From: an uncultured Bacteroidota bacterium
GTDB taxonomy: Bacteria; Bacteroidota; Bacteroidia; B-17B0; Aurantibacillaceae
DNA length: 64,000 nucleotides
Direction: 5' to 3'
NCBI GenBank assembly: GCA_937873155.1
Contig: CALMVZ010000011.1
Location: forward strand, 186,001-250,000
Below the pieces are notes generated by a model. The model was not told the DNA's origin and did no database searches. It worked only from the letters and a program-made list of their open reading frames with translations. Positions 7,350 to 16,812 of the stretch are shown in pieces; position 1 is the stretch's first letter; each line of letters starts with the position of its first letter. The translations under genes were made by a program, and so were the position numbers.

Positions 7350-8780
7350 ATGTACTCGATCAATGATGAACAAATAGATTACATTCTCAACGACATTAGA
7401 CGTCGTGGCGTTGAGATGGAGGACCTGCAGTATAACCTCCTGGATCATATTTGTTGCATAGTTGAGCAAAACCTCGAGAGCGGTGGCAACTTCGAGGACT
7501 TCTATAGCAAAACCATTCCAAAATTCTTTAAACACGAACTATGGGAGATAGAAGAAGAAACCATCCTATTACTAACCTATAAAAATTATTACACCATGAA
7601 AAAAGCAATGATATATGGAGGCGTCATCTCCCTATCGCTGATCGCGTTGGGAACTGTCTTCAAGATTTTCCATTGGCCCGGGGCTGCACCCGCATTATTA
7701 CTCGGGTTTTTTATTCTCTGTTTTATGTTCTTCCCTTCTGCACTCTATTTAAATTACACCGCCCAAAGAAAAGGACTTGGCACAAACTTATCTGCATTCG
7801 CCGGCGGTACAATTTTAATGCTGGGAGTGCTGTTCAAAGTGATGCATTGGCCGGGAACCCCTATGCTCTTAATATTGGGCTTTGGGATCTTGTTGGGCAT
7901 ACTCGTTCCGCTTCTTTTGTTCACGAAACTAAGAGAGAATATCCCTGCAAAAGAAAAAACGACCTATACGATAGGGGCACTAGGGCTTATCGCATTCGGT
8001 GCATCAACATTATTCAAAATAATGCACTGGCCCGGAGCCGGACCTTTACTTATCCTTGGGGCTTTCTTTTTGATCGTATTTTTTATTCCAAGGTATACTG
8101 ACATGCGAATTAAAGCTAACCAAATGAGCCCGGGGCAATTTGTATTCGTGATCACTTTGTCGATGTATGCAGTTGTTTTGGCTTCTTTATTATCTATGAA
8201 TGTATCGAAAAGTGTGTTGGAGCGTTTTTCAAGAGATGAAGCTGACAATTCAACTATTGTAAAATATTTCGAGAAGAAAAAAGCAAGACTATTGAGCGAA
8301 ATGGCAAACGATAGCACTATCGCCGCGCAAACGGGAAACAGAAAACTTATAATAGAAAGTGCCGACAAAACTAAAGAGTTGATTCATAATATCCGTTTAG
8401 AATTGGTTTCGTTTGTTGAAGGTGTTGATAAGACCCTGGCTCAGGATCTTTTAACTCATCCTAATAGGATAATGAGAAAAGATAATTATGATATGCCAAC
8501 CTTCTTGCTTTTTAGTGAGCCTGAGAATAAAGCCTCAGCATTAAAAGAATCGATAGAAAATTACCGAGATGTTGTTTTAAAAGCTACCGGAAATAACCAG
8601 CAAATCACCAAGAAAATCAATAGTTTACTTAATACCAGTGATAAAGTGAGTAACGAAATTAAGATGACATGGGAATTTAACAATTTCTACCACAGCCCAC
8701 TCATCAGTATTCTTGCCCGTTTAAGTGACATTGAAAAAAACATTTGTCTAATAGAAAATGAGGTTTTAATTCTAAAATAA
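7350..8780 (+). CDS. GldL/GldM-like fusion: helical module, three HWPG hairpins, GldM-type periplasmic domain
   Basis: A 476-residue protein. Residues 1-80 are the cytosolic helical module shared with the protein at 5837. Next come three transmembrane hairpins, each built around FK(I/V)(F/M)HWPG; the His residues are at 108, 166 and 226, a period of 58-60. This loop motif is the one I recognise from GldL, the membrane subunit of the T9SS/gliding motor. A further helix, MYAVVLASLLSMNVSKSVLERF (about 270-291), resembles the GldM transmembrane segment and D1 start, and the end (MTWEFNNFYHSPLISIL...IENEVL) matches the end of GldM domain 1; GldM domains 2-4 are absent. None of the hairpins has the glutamate that is essential in GldL helix 2. 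The function is unknown. Confidence 0.8.
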   Translation: MYSINDEQIDYILNDIRRRGVEMEDLQYNLLDHICCIVEQNLESGGNFEDFYSKTIPKFFKHELWEIEEETILLLTYKNYYTMKKAMIYGGVISLSLIALGTVFKIFHWPGAAPALLLGFFILCFMFFPSALYLNYTAQRKGLGTNLSAFAGGTILMLGVLFKVMHWPGTPMLLILGFGILLGILVPLLLFTKLRENIPAKEKTTYTIGALGLIAFGASTLFKIMHWPGAGPLLILGAFFLIVFFIPRYTDMRIKANQMSPGQFVFVITLSMYAVVLASLLSMNVSKSVLERFSRDEADNSTIVKYFEKKKARLLSEMANDSTIAAQTGNRKLIIESADKTKELIHNIRLELVSFVEGVDKTLAQDLLTHPNRIMRKDNYDMPTFLLFSEPENKASALKESIENYRDVVLKATGNNQQITKKINSLLNTSDKVSNEIKMTWEFNNFYHSPLISILARLSDIEKNICLIENEVLILK

Positions 8781-8786
8781 TTATTC

Positions 8787-9749
8787 ATGAAAAAATCAGT
8801 TTATATCACCGGAATTAGCTGCGCCATTTTAATGTTATTCGGATGCGTTGCTAAAGTCATGCATTGGCCGGGGGCTAGTGTAATGTTAATTCTTTCAGTG
8901 TTTTTATTTTGCTTCTGGTTCTTACCAACCGCCTTAAAGAACAGTTACGATCAATTACCTCTGAAGAAAATGAAAACACTTCATATCATTTCTTACCTGG
9001 TATTTGCAGTTTGTATGATGGGTGTTCTGTTCAAAGTGATGCATTGGCCGGGAGCCGCAGTATTCTTGCTCGTTGGAATATTGTCTCCTTTCGTGATCTT
9101 TCTTCCGGTTTACTTATATCACACTCATGAAGAAGAAAAAACAGGGAATAAAAATTTCCTTGGGTTGGTGCTTGGACTTACTTTTTTAGCTGTATTCAGC
9201 GTGTTCTTAGCTTTAAGCGTAAGCAGACCAATACTTTATTATGCAGCACAAGCAATTAATAATAATGAAACTACAATTAAGGCTTTAAGTTCCGGCCCCA
9301 AAGATAGCGAAGTAAGCAAAGCAGCTGACGAATTATTTGTTTATACTGATGATTTAAAATGTATTCTGCTGAACGAGACAACTGCGAATATGTGCGACGG
9401 AAATAAAACAAATGCCAATTACTCAGAAAATAATATTTCCGAAATGCAAAACAGGGAAATGGACACTTATGTTTTTTTAAACGAAGGTGGTGTTCCAAGA
9501 GTTAAAATACTGAAAGAAAAAATAGACAAATTCCGCGAAACAGTATTGGCATCAAAAAATACCAGTCCTGAACTAACGGAATTGGTAAATACACTTTTTG
9601 ATACCAGTGATAATGATATTAATGGCATTTATCCTCCCGGAATTGCATGGGAAAAAAGAGAGTTCAACTACTCTGTGCTTTTCATGCTGGACTTCTTATC
9701 CAAACTACAAAGCCATGTTCGCTTGGTAGAGGGTGAGGCTCTGAAGTAG
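8787..9749 (+). CDS. GldL/GldM-like fusion with two HWPG hairpins and GldM-type periplasmic domain
   Basis: A 320-residue paralogue of the preceding protein, without the helical N-terminal module. Two hairpins carry AKVMHWPGA and FKVMHWPGA (His at 26 and 86, period 60). The next helix, LTFLAVFSVFLALSVSRPIL, again resembles the GldM membrane segment. The periplasmic part holds the GldM-D1-like elements VFLNEGGVPRVKILKEKI and AWEKREFN...LSKLQSHVRLVEGEAL at its extreme C-terminus. A 27-base DNA stretch at 9027-9053 is identical to 7830-7856 in the preceding gene, suggesting recent duplication or gene conversion. It is the last gene of the padR operon, with a terminator 30 bases downstream. Confidence 0.8.
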   Translation: MKKSVYITGISCAILMLFGCVAKVMHWPGASVMLILSVFLFCFWFLPTALKNSYDQLPLKKMKTLHIISYLVFAVCMMGVLFKVMHWPGAAVFLLVGILSPFVIFLPVYLYHTHEEEKTGNKNFLGLVLGLTFLAVFSVFLALSVSRPILYYAAQAINNNETTIKALSSGPKDSEVSKAADELFVYTDDLKCILLNETTANMCDGNKTNANYSENNISEMQNREMDTYVFLNEGGVPRVKILKEKIDKFRETVLASKNTSPELTELVNTLFDTSDNDINGIYPPGIAWEKREFNYSVLFMLDFLSKLQSHVRLVEGEALK

Positions 9750-9779
9750 AGACAGAGCATGTTATGAACACAAACACGG

Positions 9780-9810
9780 CAGCCGTTGCTTAAAAGCGCG
9801 GCTGTTTTTT
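9780..9810 (+). terminator. Rho-independent terminator of the padR operon
   Basis: Stem CAGCCG (9780-9785) / CGGCTG (9799-9804) followed by six T (9805-9810), 30 bases after the last gene of the operon. Confidence 0.85.
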
Positions 9811-9851
9811 ATGCTTTCTATAAGGACTAAGGTACTTGATGTAAATATTTT

Positions 9852-9906
9852 TTATAACCCCGGACTTAAGTCCGGGGTTATAAGTAAACGAAAAGCCAAT
9901 GGCTTT
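9852..9906. repeat. 32-base perfect palindrome plus adjacent hairpin
   Basis: 9852-9883 is a perfect palindrome centred on GGACTTAAGTCC (outer arms TTATAACCCC). It is followed at 9892-9906 by AAAGCC-AAT-GGCTTT. Both look like dispersed intergenic repeats. They lie between the convergent padR operon and the TPR-SpoIIE gene and could serve as a bidirectional transcription barrier. Confidence 0.8.
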
Positions 9907-9933
9907 AGCCCTGAACTGATAAGCAGAAGCTTT

Positions 9934-11997
9934 TTAAATTTTTACACCTACAATACAGATATCATCTACTTGTTCCAGATCGCCGCGCCATTCTTCAATT
10001 TCCGCATCCAGATATTTTTTTTGTTCTGTCATCGACAGACTACTGCGGCTCAAGATCAACTGTTGAAGCTGCTTGTACTTGAACTTCTTTCCTTTTGGCC
10101 CGCCAAACTGATCGGCATAACCATCAGTTACCAAATACAACTGATCATCTTTCTTTAATTCGATCTCATGTAATGTAAAAGGTCTTTCATTATGAGTCAG
10201 TCCTACAGGCATTTTATCGGTTTTTGAAATAATGATCTCTTTATTTCGCAAAAGATAGAACGAGTTATTGGCGCCGGCATACGTCATTATATTTTTCTTT
10301 TGATCAATAGCGCATAAGATACAATCCATTCCATCTTTACTTACATCACCGCCTTCGGGATTTAAAGAGCGGATGATCTCTTTCCTTGTTTCATTAAGGA
10401 TAAGGTCAGGTTGCAAGATCCCCCGTTCAATAATTAATTCGTTCAATACAGAAATATTCAGCAAACTCATAAATGCACCCGGAACACCATGTCCAGTACA
10501 ATCAGCAACGATCAAGTAAAAAATGCCTTTATGTTCGAGTGCCCAATAAAAATCGCCACTCACAATGTCTTTTGGCTTGTACAATAAGAAAAAATCGTTT
10601 AAACGGGTCTTAAAATAATTTTCAGAAGTCAAAAGCGCATTCTGAATTCTGCTGGCGTAATAGATCGAAGAAACAATTTCTTTTTGCTTGACCTCAACTA
10701 TTTCCTTTTGCTTGCTGATCTCAACATTTTTCTGTTCAAGCGCTTTATTTGTTTTGCGCCGCTGTAAATTAACACGGGCTACAATTCCGATAATGATCAA
10801 TAACAGAACGCCTCCCGCAATACCTGAATAGATCATCCACTCTTTACGCTTCAGATCAAGATCCGAGATCTCTTTTTCTTTTTTTAATAACTGAATGGCT
10901 TTTTCATTTTTTTCTTTTCCGTACTTAGCTTCCATGCTCGCTAACTGATCTCCAAAGTTCAGTGAATCATTCAGCTTTGCATACTTTTGATGCGCCTTTA
11001 ATGCTTTTTTATAATCACCCTGCGCTTCGTAGATCCAGGATAATGATTGATAACTTGCTATCAATCCTTGCGGTGATTTACTGTCTATACTTACTTTGAT
11101 AGCTGTGTCGATATAACGGAGCGCATCTTTATAATTTCCTTTGATCTTATTAATGTCGCCAAGGTTGCGGTAATTCAATTCCAGGCCTTCCAGGTTATTT
11201 ATTTCTTTATTTATCTTAAGCGCCCGGTGAAAATAGATCTCAGCTGAATCGTTATTGTGCTTAATGTTGAAAATACCACCAATATTATTCAATGCTAAAG
11301 CAATCCCGCTTTTATGGCCGATCTCGTTATTCACGATATAAGATCTTTTATAGTACGCAAGCGCCCCATCGGGATCACCTTGCTCTTCATAGATCAAACC
11401 AATATTATTTCCTGAAATGGCAATTCCTTCTTTAAACCCTTTTAAAGTGAACAGGTCGTTTGCATTCAAAAAGTGTTTTAGCGCATCATTCCTGCTTTTT
11501 TGTCGCCAGTAGATCAATCCTAAATTATTCTCCGACCAGGCTAAAGCAATTGTATCCCTTATTTCTTCTCTTATGCGGATAGCATTTAAATACCCCTCTG
11601 TGGCCACATCAAAAGACCCATGCAGATATGAAGCGAAGCCGATATTATGCCAGCATTGCGCTTCCAGTCTTTTTAATTTATTCTCATGCGCTATCTGTTG
11701 TGCGATTCTGTATAAATAGATCGCGCTGTCAGGATCTCCCATTCTTTCCAATGAAAGAGCATACCACCGGATACTTTCAACACGGCCCTTTGGAAAATTA
11801 CTTTTTTCAGAAAGGAGCCGGGCCTCTGTAGAAACCTGTTTTATTTTTTTATAATCTCCGTTTTCAAATAATCTGTTACAAGACTTGACAATCTCTTTTA
11901 CTTTAACGGTATCATGCGTGGCAGGTTGCGCGTTTGACAAAAGCGGGAACAGAAATAGTATGATAAGAGCCTTATACATTACACGCTTCAGTTTCAT
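9934..11997 (-). CDS. TPR sensor with C-terminal SpoIIE/PP2C phosphatase domain
   Basis: A 687-residue signalling protein. A signal peptide (to about residue 23) precedes several tetratricopeptide repeats (about 30-370), visible as repeated segments such as ALAWSENNLGLIYWRQ and GIALALNNIGGIF. A transmembrane helix lies near 385-407, then a coiled coil (KNVEISKQKEIVEVKQKEIV), then a PP2C-like SpoIIE domain (about 465-687). That domain carries KPKDIVSGDFYW, VADCTGHGVPGAFMS and a final DDICIVGVKI, and the metal-binding aspartates look intact. The likely job is to convert a periplasmic protein-protein signal into dephosphorylation of an anti-sigma antagonist. It lies 26 bases after metH on the same strand and may be read through from it. 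Confidence 0.9.
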   Translation of the reverse strand: MKLKRVMYKALIILFLFPLLSNAQPATHDTVKVKEIVKSCNRLFENGDYKKIKQVSTEARLLSEKSNFPKGRVESIRWYALSLERMGDPDSAIYLYRIAQQIAHENKLKRLEAQCWHNIGFASYLHGSFDVATEGYLNAIRIREEIRDTIALAWSENNLGLIYWRQKSRNDALKHFLNANDLFTLKGFKEGIAISGNNIGLIYEEQGDPDGALAYYKRSYIVNNEIGHKSGIALALNNIGGIFNIKHNNDSAEIYFHRALKINKEINNLEGLELNYRNLGDINKIKGNYKDALRYIDTAIKVSIDSKSPQGLIASYQSLSWIYEAQGDYKKALKAHQKYAKLNDSLNFGDQLASMEAKYGKEKNEKAIQLLKKEKEISDLDLKRKEWMIYSGIAGGVLLLIIIGIVARVNLQRRKTNKALEQKNVEISKQKEIVEVKQKEIVSSIYYASRIQNALLTSENYFKTRLNDFFLLYKPKDIVSGDFYWALEHKGIFYLIVADCTGHGVPGAFMSLLNISVLNELIIERGILQPDLILNETRKEIIRSLNPEGGDVSKDGMDCILCAIDQKKNIMTYAGANNSFYLLRNKEIIISKTDKMPVGLTHNERPFTLHEIELKKDDQLYLVTDGYADQFGGPKGKKFKYKQLQQLILSRSSLSMTEQKKYLDAEIEEWRGDLEQVDDICIVGVKI

Positions 11998-12023
11998 TCT
12001 CCCTAAAAATGGGAAATAATCCG

Positions 12024-15000
12024 CTAATAACCTAGAGCCGGGCCTAACCAGCGCTCTACGGTTTTGAAGTCCATTTTCTTGCGTTTAGAGTAATCTTCAA
12101 CCTGTTCTTTTGTGATCTTACCAATGCCAAAATATTGAGCTTCTTTATTGGCAAAATACAATCCACTAACTGCTGCAGTTGGCACCATTGCTAAACTTTC
12201 AGTTAAAACAATTCCGGTTTCTTTTTCTACATTCAGCAAATTCCAGATCGTTAATTTTTCGGTGTGATCAGGTTGCGCAGGATATCCCGGCGCAGGACGA
12301 ATTCCGGCGTATTCTTCTTTTATAAGTTCTTCATTGCTCAAAGTTTCATTCTTTGCATAGGCCCAAATTTCGGTACGCACTTTTTTATGCATCAATTCAG
12401 CAAACGCTTCTGCCAAACGATCTGCTAAAGCTTTTAACATAATAGCGCTATAATCATCGTGGTCTTTTTCGAAACGCTTAACATGTTCGTCGATTCCGAT
12501 TCCTGTTGTTAAAGCAAATGCTCCGATATAATCTGTTGTGTTATCTTTATTAGCAACGCCTTTTGGTTTAATAAAATCAGCAAGCGCAATGTTGTATTGG
12601 CCTGCCGGCTTTTTTGTTTGCTGACGAATTGTATGAAAAGTACATTTCACACTTTTCCCATCTTCGCTTAACACTTCCACATCGTCATCGTTAATTGCAT
12701 TAGCAGGATAAATCCCGATAACAGCATTTGCCTTCAGCCATTTTTCTTCAATGATCTTTTTTAGCATTGACTGAGCATCGGCATATAATTTCTTTGCTTC
12801 AGCACCACGTTCCTTGTCATCAAATATTTTCGGATACGATCCTTTTAATTCCCAGCTATGGAAAAATGGCGTCCAATCAATGAATTCGGAAATTTCTTTA
12901 AGAGAATAATCATTGAATGTTTTGTTTCCTACGAAGGACGGTTTAACAATACTTCCGTTACTGAAATCTAATTTCAATTTGTTTTCACGGGCTTCCGACA
13001 AAGGAATAAATTTATTCTGTCCTTGTGCATTTTTATTCTGTTCACGCACACGATCGTAATCTTTATTCACATCGGCCATGAACGCCTCGCGTAATTCGTT
13101 CGAAATTAAACTGCTTGCTACAGGAACAGATTTACTTGCGTCATTCACGTGGACAACTGGTCCTGAATAATTTTGCGCGATCTTAACTGCTGTGTGAACT
13201 TTAGAAGTTGTTGCGCCTCCTATCAACAAAGGCGTTTTAAATCCAAGACGTTCCATTTCCTTTGCAACGTGAACCATTTCGTCCAATGAAGGTGTGATCA
13301 AGCCACTTAGACCAATTACATCTACATTATGATGTCGTGCCTGCTCCAAGATCCTATCGCACGATACCATTACGCCAAGGTCGATGATCTCGTAATTGTT
13401 ACATGCTAATACGACTCCAACAATGTTCTTTCCGATATCGTGGACATCGCCTTTTACTGTGGCCATTAAAATTTTTCCGGCATTACTTCTTCCATCCCCT
13501 ACTATACCGGCCTTTTTATTTGCCTCCTTTTCCGCTTGCAAGAATGGTTCAAGATATGCTACCGCTTTTTTCATAACGCGTGCACTCTTTACTACTTGCG
13601 GCAAGAACATTTTTCCACTTCCAAAGAGATCTCCAACAACATTCATTCCATCCATTAACGGGCCTTCAATAACGTGAAGCGGCCTTCCTAATTTTTGACG
13701 TGCTTCCTCAGTATCCGCATCAATGTACTCAACCAATCCTTTTACCAAAGAATAACTTAAACGTTCTTCAACGGTTCCTTTTCGCCACTCCAGATCTTTT
13801 TCTGTTTTTTGTGCCGAAATGCCTTTCAATGAATCAGCATGTTCAACTAAACGTTCGGTTGCATCGTCTCTCCTGTTCAACAGCACATCTTCAACTAATT
13901 CCAATAATTTTTTATCTATATCATCATAGATCACCAATTGAGAAGGATTCACAATTCCCATGTCCATCCCGTTTTTCACAGCATGAAATAAAAATGCCGA
14001 GTGAATGGCCTCCCGCACATGATCATTGCCCCGGAAAGAGAAACTTACATTACTAACTCCACCGCTTACTTTTGCATGCGGCAAATTTTCTTTGATCCAT
14101 TTAGTTGCATTAAAGAAATCCAATGCGTTCAAACGGTGTTCTTCCATTCCGGTTGCCACAGGGAAAATATTCGGATCGAAAATAATATCCTGTGGAGGAA
14201 AATTTACTTTATTAACTAATACATCATATGCCCGCTTACAAATATCAATCCGTCTTTGCAAAGTATCTGCCTGGCCAACTTCATCAAAAGCCATGACAAT
14301 AACAGCAGCGCCGTATTGTTTTATTTTTTGCGCCTGTTCAATAAATTTTTCTTCCCCTTCTTTTAATGAAATTGAGTTGACGATGGCTTTCCCTTGTACA
14401 CACTTCAATCCGGCTTCGATAACAGTCCATTTAGAAGAATCGATCATGATCGGCACTCTTGAAATATCAGGTTCAGAAGCGATCAGGTTTAAAAATTTGG
14501 TCATCGCTGCTTCGCTGTCCAACATCCCCTCATCCATGTTCACATCGATTACCTGGGCGCCACCATCTACCTGTTCACGTGCAATTGATAAAGCTTCCTC
14601 GTAATTTTCTTCTTTAATTAAGCGTAAGAATTTTTTAGAGCCTGTAACATTTGTGCGCTCACCTACGTTCATGAAATTACTTTCCGGCCGAAGTGTTACG
14701 GGTTCCAATCCGCTTAAGTGCATTAATGTATCAGCGGTTGGTTTTTTTCTTGGCTTAGCTGTTTTTGCTAATTCGGCAATGCGTTTGATATGTGAAGGTG
14801 TCGTTCCGCAACAGCCGCCAACAATATTTAAAAACCCTGCTTTTAAAAAATCTTCTATCTGGTGACCCATTTCGTGAGCATCCTGGTCATATTCGCCGAA
14901 TTGGTTCGGTAAACCTGCATTCGGATAAGCACTCACATAGAATGGCGCTTTATCAGAAAGTTCTTCCAAATACGGGCGCATATCTTTTGCCCCTAACGCA

Positions 15001-15740
15001 CAATTCAATCCAACACTTAAAAGATCAACGTGAGAGATCGAATTTAAAAATGCTTCTGTGGTTTGTCCGGATAAAGTTCTTCCGCTGGCATCAGTTATCG
15101 TTCCCGACACCATTACCGGCATTTTTATATTTTTTTCCTTACACACATTTTGAATAGCGAACAATGCGGCTTTCGCATTCAATGTGTCGAAAATAGTTTC
15201 TACTAATAAAATATCTGCGCCGCCCTCAATTAATCCTTTAGCTTGTTCTGCGTAAGCTTCCACTAATTCATCAAACGTAATGGCACGGAAACCGGGATCA
15301 TTTACATTTGGAGATAATGATAAGGTGCGGTTGGTTGGCCCGAATGCACCGGCTACATATTTTGGAACGTTAGCTAATTCAGGAAATTCCTTTTTAAATT
15401 CTGCAACAGCTTCCTTTGCTACTTTAGCTGACTCATAATTCAATTCGTAAGCCAACTCCTGCATGTCATAATCAGCCATTGCCACAGTGGTTGCACTGAA
15501 TGTATTTGTTTCAATGATATCAGCACCCGCTTTCAAATATTCTTTGTGAATAGCTTTAATAATTTGTGGCTGGGTAATAGACAATAGGTCGTTATTGCCT
15601 TTAAGATCCTTAGGCCATTCCGAAAAACGTTTGCCGCGGTAATCCTTTTCCTCCAGTTTATATTGCTGGATCATGGTGCCCATAGCACCATCAATTACCA
15701 AAACACGTTTTTCAAGTTCTTTTTTAATATCAGGGTTCAT
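12024..15740 (-). CDS. metH: Cobalamin-dependent methionine synthase
   Basis: Transfers the methyl group of methyltetrahydrofolate to homocysteine through cobalamin. The protein is 1238 residues from the ATG at 15740, which lies 4 bases after the methyltransferase stop; the frame is open 20 codons further upstream but overlaps that gene. The order is complete: homocysteine domain with zinc ligands C247, C310 and C311; pterin domain ([14 protein letters not shown]); cobalamin cap and Rossmann domain with D765-x-H767-x-x-G770, His767 being the axial cobalt ligand; and the AdoMet reactivation domain ([15 protein letters not shown]). A SAM-I riboswitch precedes the operon, so high SAM should switch it off. 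Confidence 0.97.
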   Translation of the reverse strand: MNPDIKKELEKRVLVIDGAMGTMIQQYKLEEKDYRGKRFSEWPKDLKGNNDLLSITQPQIIKAIHKEYLKAGADIIETNTFSATTVAMADYDMQELAYELNYESAKVAKEAVAEFKKEFPELANVPKYVAGAFGPTNRTLSLSPNVNDPGFRAITFDELVEAYAEQAKGLIEGGADILLVETIFDTLNAKAALFAIQNVCKEKNIKMPVMVSGTITDASGRTLSGQTTEAFLNSISHVDLLSVGLNCALGAKDMRPYLEELSDKAPFYVSAYPNAGLPNQFGEYDQDAHEMGHQIEDFLKAGFLNIVGGCCGTTPSHIKRIAELAKTAKPRKKPTADTLMHLSGLEPVTLRPESNFMNVGERTNVTGSKKFLRLIKEENYEEALSIAREQVDGGAQVIDVNMDEGMLDSEAAMTKFLNLIASEPDISRVPIMIDSSKWTVIEAGLKCVQGKAIVNSISLKEGEEKFIEQAQKIKQYGAAVIVMAFDEVGQADTLQRRIDICKRAYDVLVNKVNFPPQDIIFDPNIFPVATGMEEHRLNALDFFNATKWIKENLPHAKVSGGVSNVSFSFRGNDHVREAIHSAFLFHAVKNGMDMGIVNPSQLVIYDDIDKKLLELVEDVLLNRRDDATERLVEHADSLKGISAQKTEKDLEWRKGTVEERLSYSLVKGLVEYIDADTEEARQKLGRPLHVIEGPLMDGMNVVGDLFGSGKMFLPQVVKSARVMKKAVAYLEPFLQAEKEANKKAGIVGDGRSNAGKILMATVKGDVHDIGKNIVGVVLACNNYEIIDLGVMVSCDRILEQARHHNVDVIGLSGLITPSLDEMVHVAKEMERLGFKTPLLIGGATTSKVHTAVKIAQNYSGPVVHVNDASKSVPVASSLISNELREAFMADVNKDYDRVREQNKNAQGQNKFIPLSEARENKLKLDFSNGSIVKPSFVGNKTFNDYSLKEISEFIDWTPFFHSWELKGSYPKIFDDKERGAEAKKLYADAQSMLKKIIEEKWLKANAVIGIYPANAINDDDVEVLSEDGKSVKCTFHTIRQQTKKPAGQYNIALADFIKPKGVANKDNTTDYIGAFALTTGIGIDEHVKRFEKDHDDYSAIMLKALADRLAEAFAELMHKKVRTEIWAYAKNETLSNEELIKEEYAGIRPAPGYPAQPDHTEKLTIWNLLNVEKETGIVLTESLAMVPTAAVSGLYFANKEAQYFGIGKITKEQVEDYSKRKKMDFKTVERWLGPALGY

Positions 15741-15744
15741 AAGC

Positions 15745-16539
15745 TTATTTGAGTTGTCCGTAGTAAATTTTTGTATCGTAATCCAATCGCACCACGCCAT
15801 TTTCCTGGTAGCGCATAAATATTTTCTTTAAACAGTATATCATGAAATCAAAATCCTTATGCCCCTCGTTGGGCATATACGATGATGACAATACTCTTCC
15901 TTTCAATCCTTCAAAATTAACATCCTGGTAATTATAGAAACTCTTCTCCTTATAATTACCTTCTCCGAAAAAATTATCGAATTGGGATCTCTCTTGTGTG
16001 TTCTTATGGTTCACTACTAAATAATCCGTACCGAACATTTGCAGGAAATCTTCATACACTTTCAAAAAATCAGTTGAATCGGTTCTCCTGTCATTCCACA
16101 TCAACACTACAGATCCATTTGGTTTTCCCGAAGGGACTGATCCCCGTAATATCCGCTTGCATTCCCTTTTGAACCAATCGTTATTGAACCAATGAAAGGC
16201 CTGCGCGCAAACTACAACATCAACACTATGATCATCAAGGTTCGTGTCTTCAGCTTTTCCATTAACAGAAACAAATAATTTTTTATCTGCATAATGTTGA
16301 AGGATCGCTTCTGCGGCATGACGCATTGGTTCGTTAGGCTCTACACCAAAAACTTTATAATTATTATTTAAGAACAATTCGGAAGATATTCCTGTTCCTG
16401 AACCAATATCCGCGACAACAGAATTTTGAGCAAGAATTCCTTCTGCTTTCAAAAAGTCAACTACCTCCGTGGGATAATGCGGACGGTATTTGACGTAATT
16501 GTCAACGCGGTCTGAAAATCTATTTGTTACTATCGTCAT
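15745..16539 (-). CDS. Class I SAM-dependent methyltransferase
   Basis: A 264-residue Rossmann-fold methyltransferase. The N-terminus [17 protein letters not shown] and motif [18 protein letters not shown], followed by FGVEPNEPM, match the methyltransferase-11/UbiE-like group; [11 protein letters not shown] is a typical motif IV for this subgroup. The ATG at 16539 is preferred. An in-frame GTG at 16560 lies inside the terminator of the upstream riboswitch and is unlikely. The gene is first in a two-gene operon with metH (4 bases apart). The substrate is unknown; as a SAM consumer under SAM-riboswitch control it may act in sulfur or methyl-group metabolism, which is inference. Confidence 0.88.
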   Translation of the reverse strand: MTIVTNRFSDRVDNYVKYRPHYPTEVVDFLKAEGILAQNSVVADIGSGTGISSELFLNNNYKVFGVEPNEPMRHAAEAILQHYADKKLFVSVNGKAEDTNLDDHSVDVVVCAQAFHWFNNDWFKRECKRILRGSVPSGKPNGSVVLMWNDRRTDSTDFLKVYEDFLQMFGTDYLVVNHKNTQERSQFDNFFGEGNYKEKSFYNYQDVNFEGLKGRVLSSSYMPNEGHKDFDFMIYCLKKIFMRYQENGVVRLDYDTKIYYGQLK

Positions 16540-16545
16540 TAAATA

Positions 16546-16577
16546 AAAAAATCCCTTCACGTTTTACCGGAAGGGAT
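16546..16577 (-). terminator. Riboswitch expression platform: intrinsic terminator in the metH operon leader
   Basis: Read on the minus strand, ATCCCTTC (16577-16570) and GAAGGGAT (16558-16551) form an 8-base stem followed by a run of seven T. It ends about 7 bases before the methyltransferase ATG and follows the SAM-I aptamer, so it is the expected OFF switch. Confidence 0.85.
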
Positions 16578-16589
16578 CAGCATATTTTG

Positions 16590-16802
16590 TTTTTCTTAAA
16601 TACTAATTACTCCGGCTTATTTGCACCACATTTTACAGTGATCACGATTTCCCACCTTCTATCTGTTCGTAGTTTTGAGTTCGTTGTTCATAGACATTAA
16701 TCTACCAACTACGAACCGCGAACTACCAACTATCCAGGGTTGGTAAGGTATCAACGGGCGTGTCCCTCCTCCTTTCGCAATAAGCATATTATAAAGAACT
16801 TG
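16590..16802 (-). ncRNA. SAM-I (S-box) riboswitch with enlarged P3 region
   Basis: On the minus strand the conserved S-box core reads CTTAT, AAGGAGGAGGGAC, GCCC, TTGATACCT, CAACC and, further on, GGTGCAAAT. These match the SAM-I consensus elements GAGGGAC, GCCC, UGA, CAACC and GGUGCUAA. P1 is plausible between TTCTTTATAATATGCTTATT (5' side) and AATTAGTATTTAAGAA (3' side). Between CAACC and GGTGC lies about 115 bases instead of the usual 15-25, filled by a repeat-like inverted structure (16665-16716). A terminator follows directly, so SAM binding should stop transcription of the methyltransferase-metH operon. Confidence 0.85.
16665..16716. repeat. Inverted repeat inside the riboswitch P3 region
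   Basis: GTTCGTAGTT (16665-16674) and AACTACGAAC (16707-16716) are perfect 10-base arms. The neighbouring GAACTACCAAC sequence resembles the short ACGAACTAC repeats scattered through many Bacteroidota genomes. Confidence 0.65.
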
Positions 16803-16804
16803 TG

Positions 16805-16812
16805 TAAAGATA
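16805..16812 (-). promoter_or_regulatory. -7 box for the riboswitch-metH transcript
   Basis: TATCTTTA on the minus strand, one base off TAnnTTTG. It is positioned so that transcription would begin close to the 5' side of riboswitch P1. Confidence 0.5.

Noticed and set aside
14026-14604. Long open frame opposite metH (192 codons)
   Set aside because: Antisense to a fully conserved gene, with composition expected of a shadow frame and no recognisable motif or own promoter.
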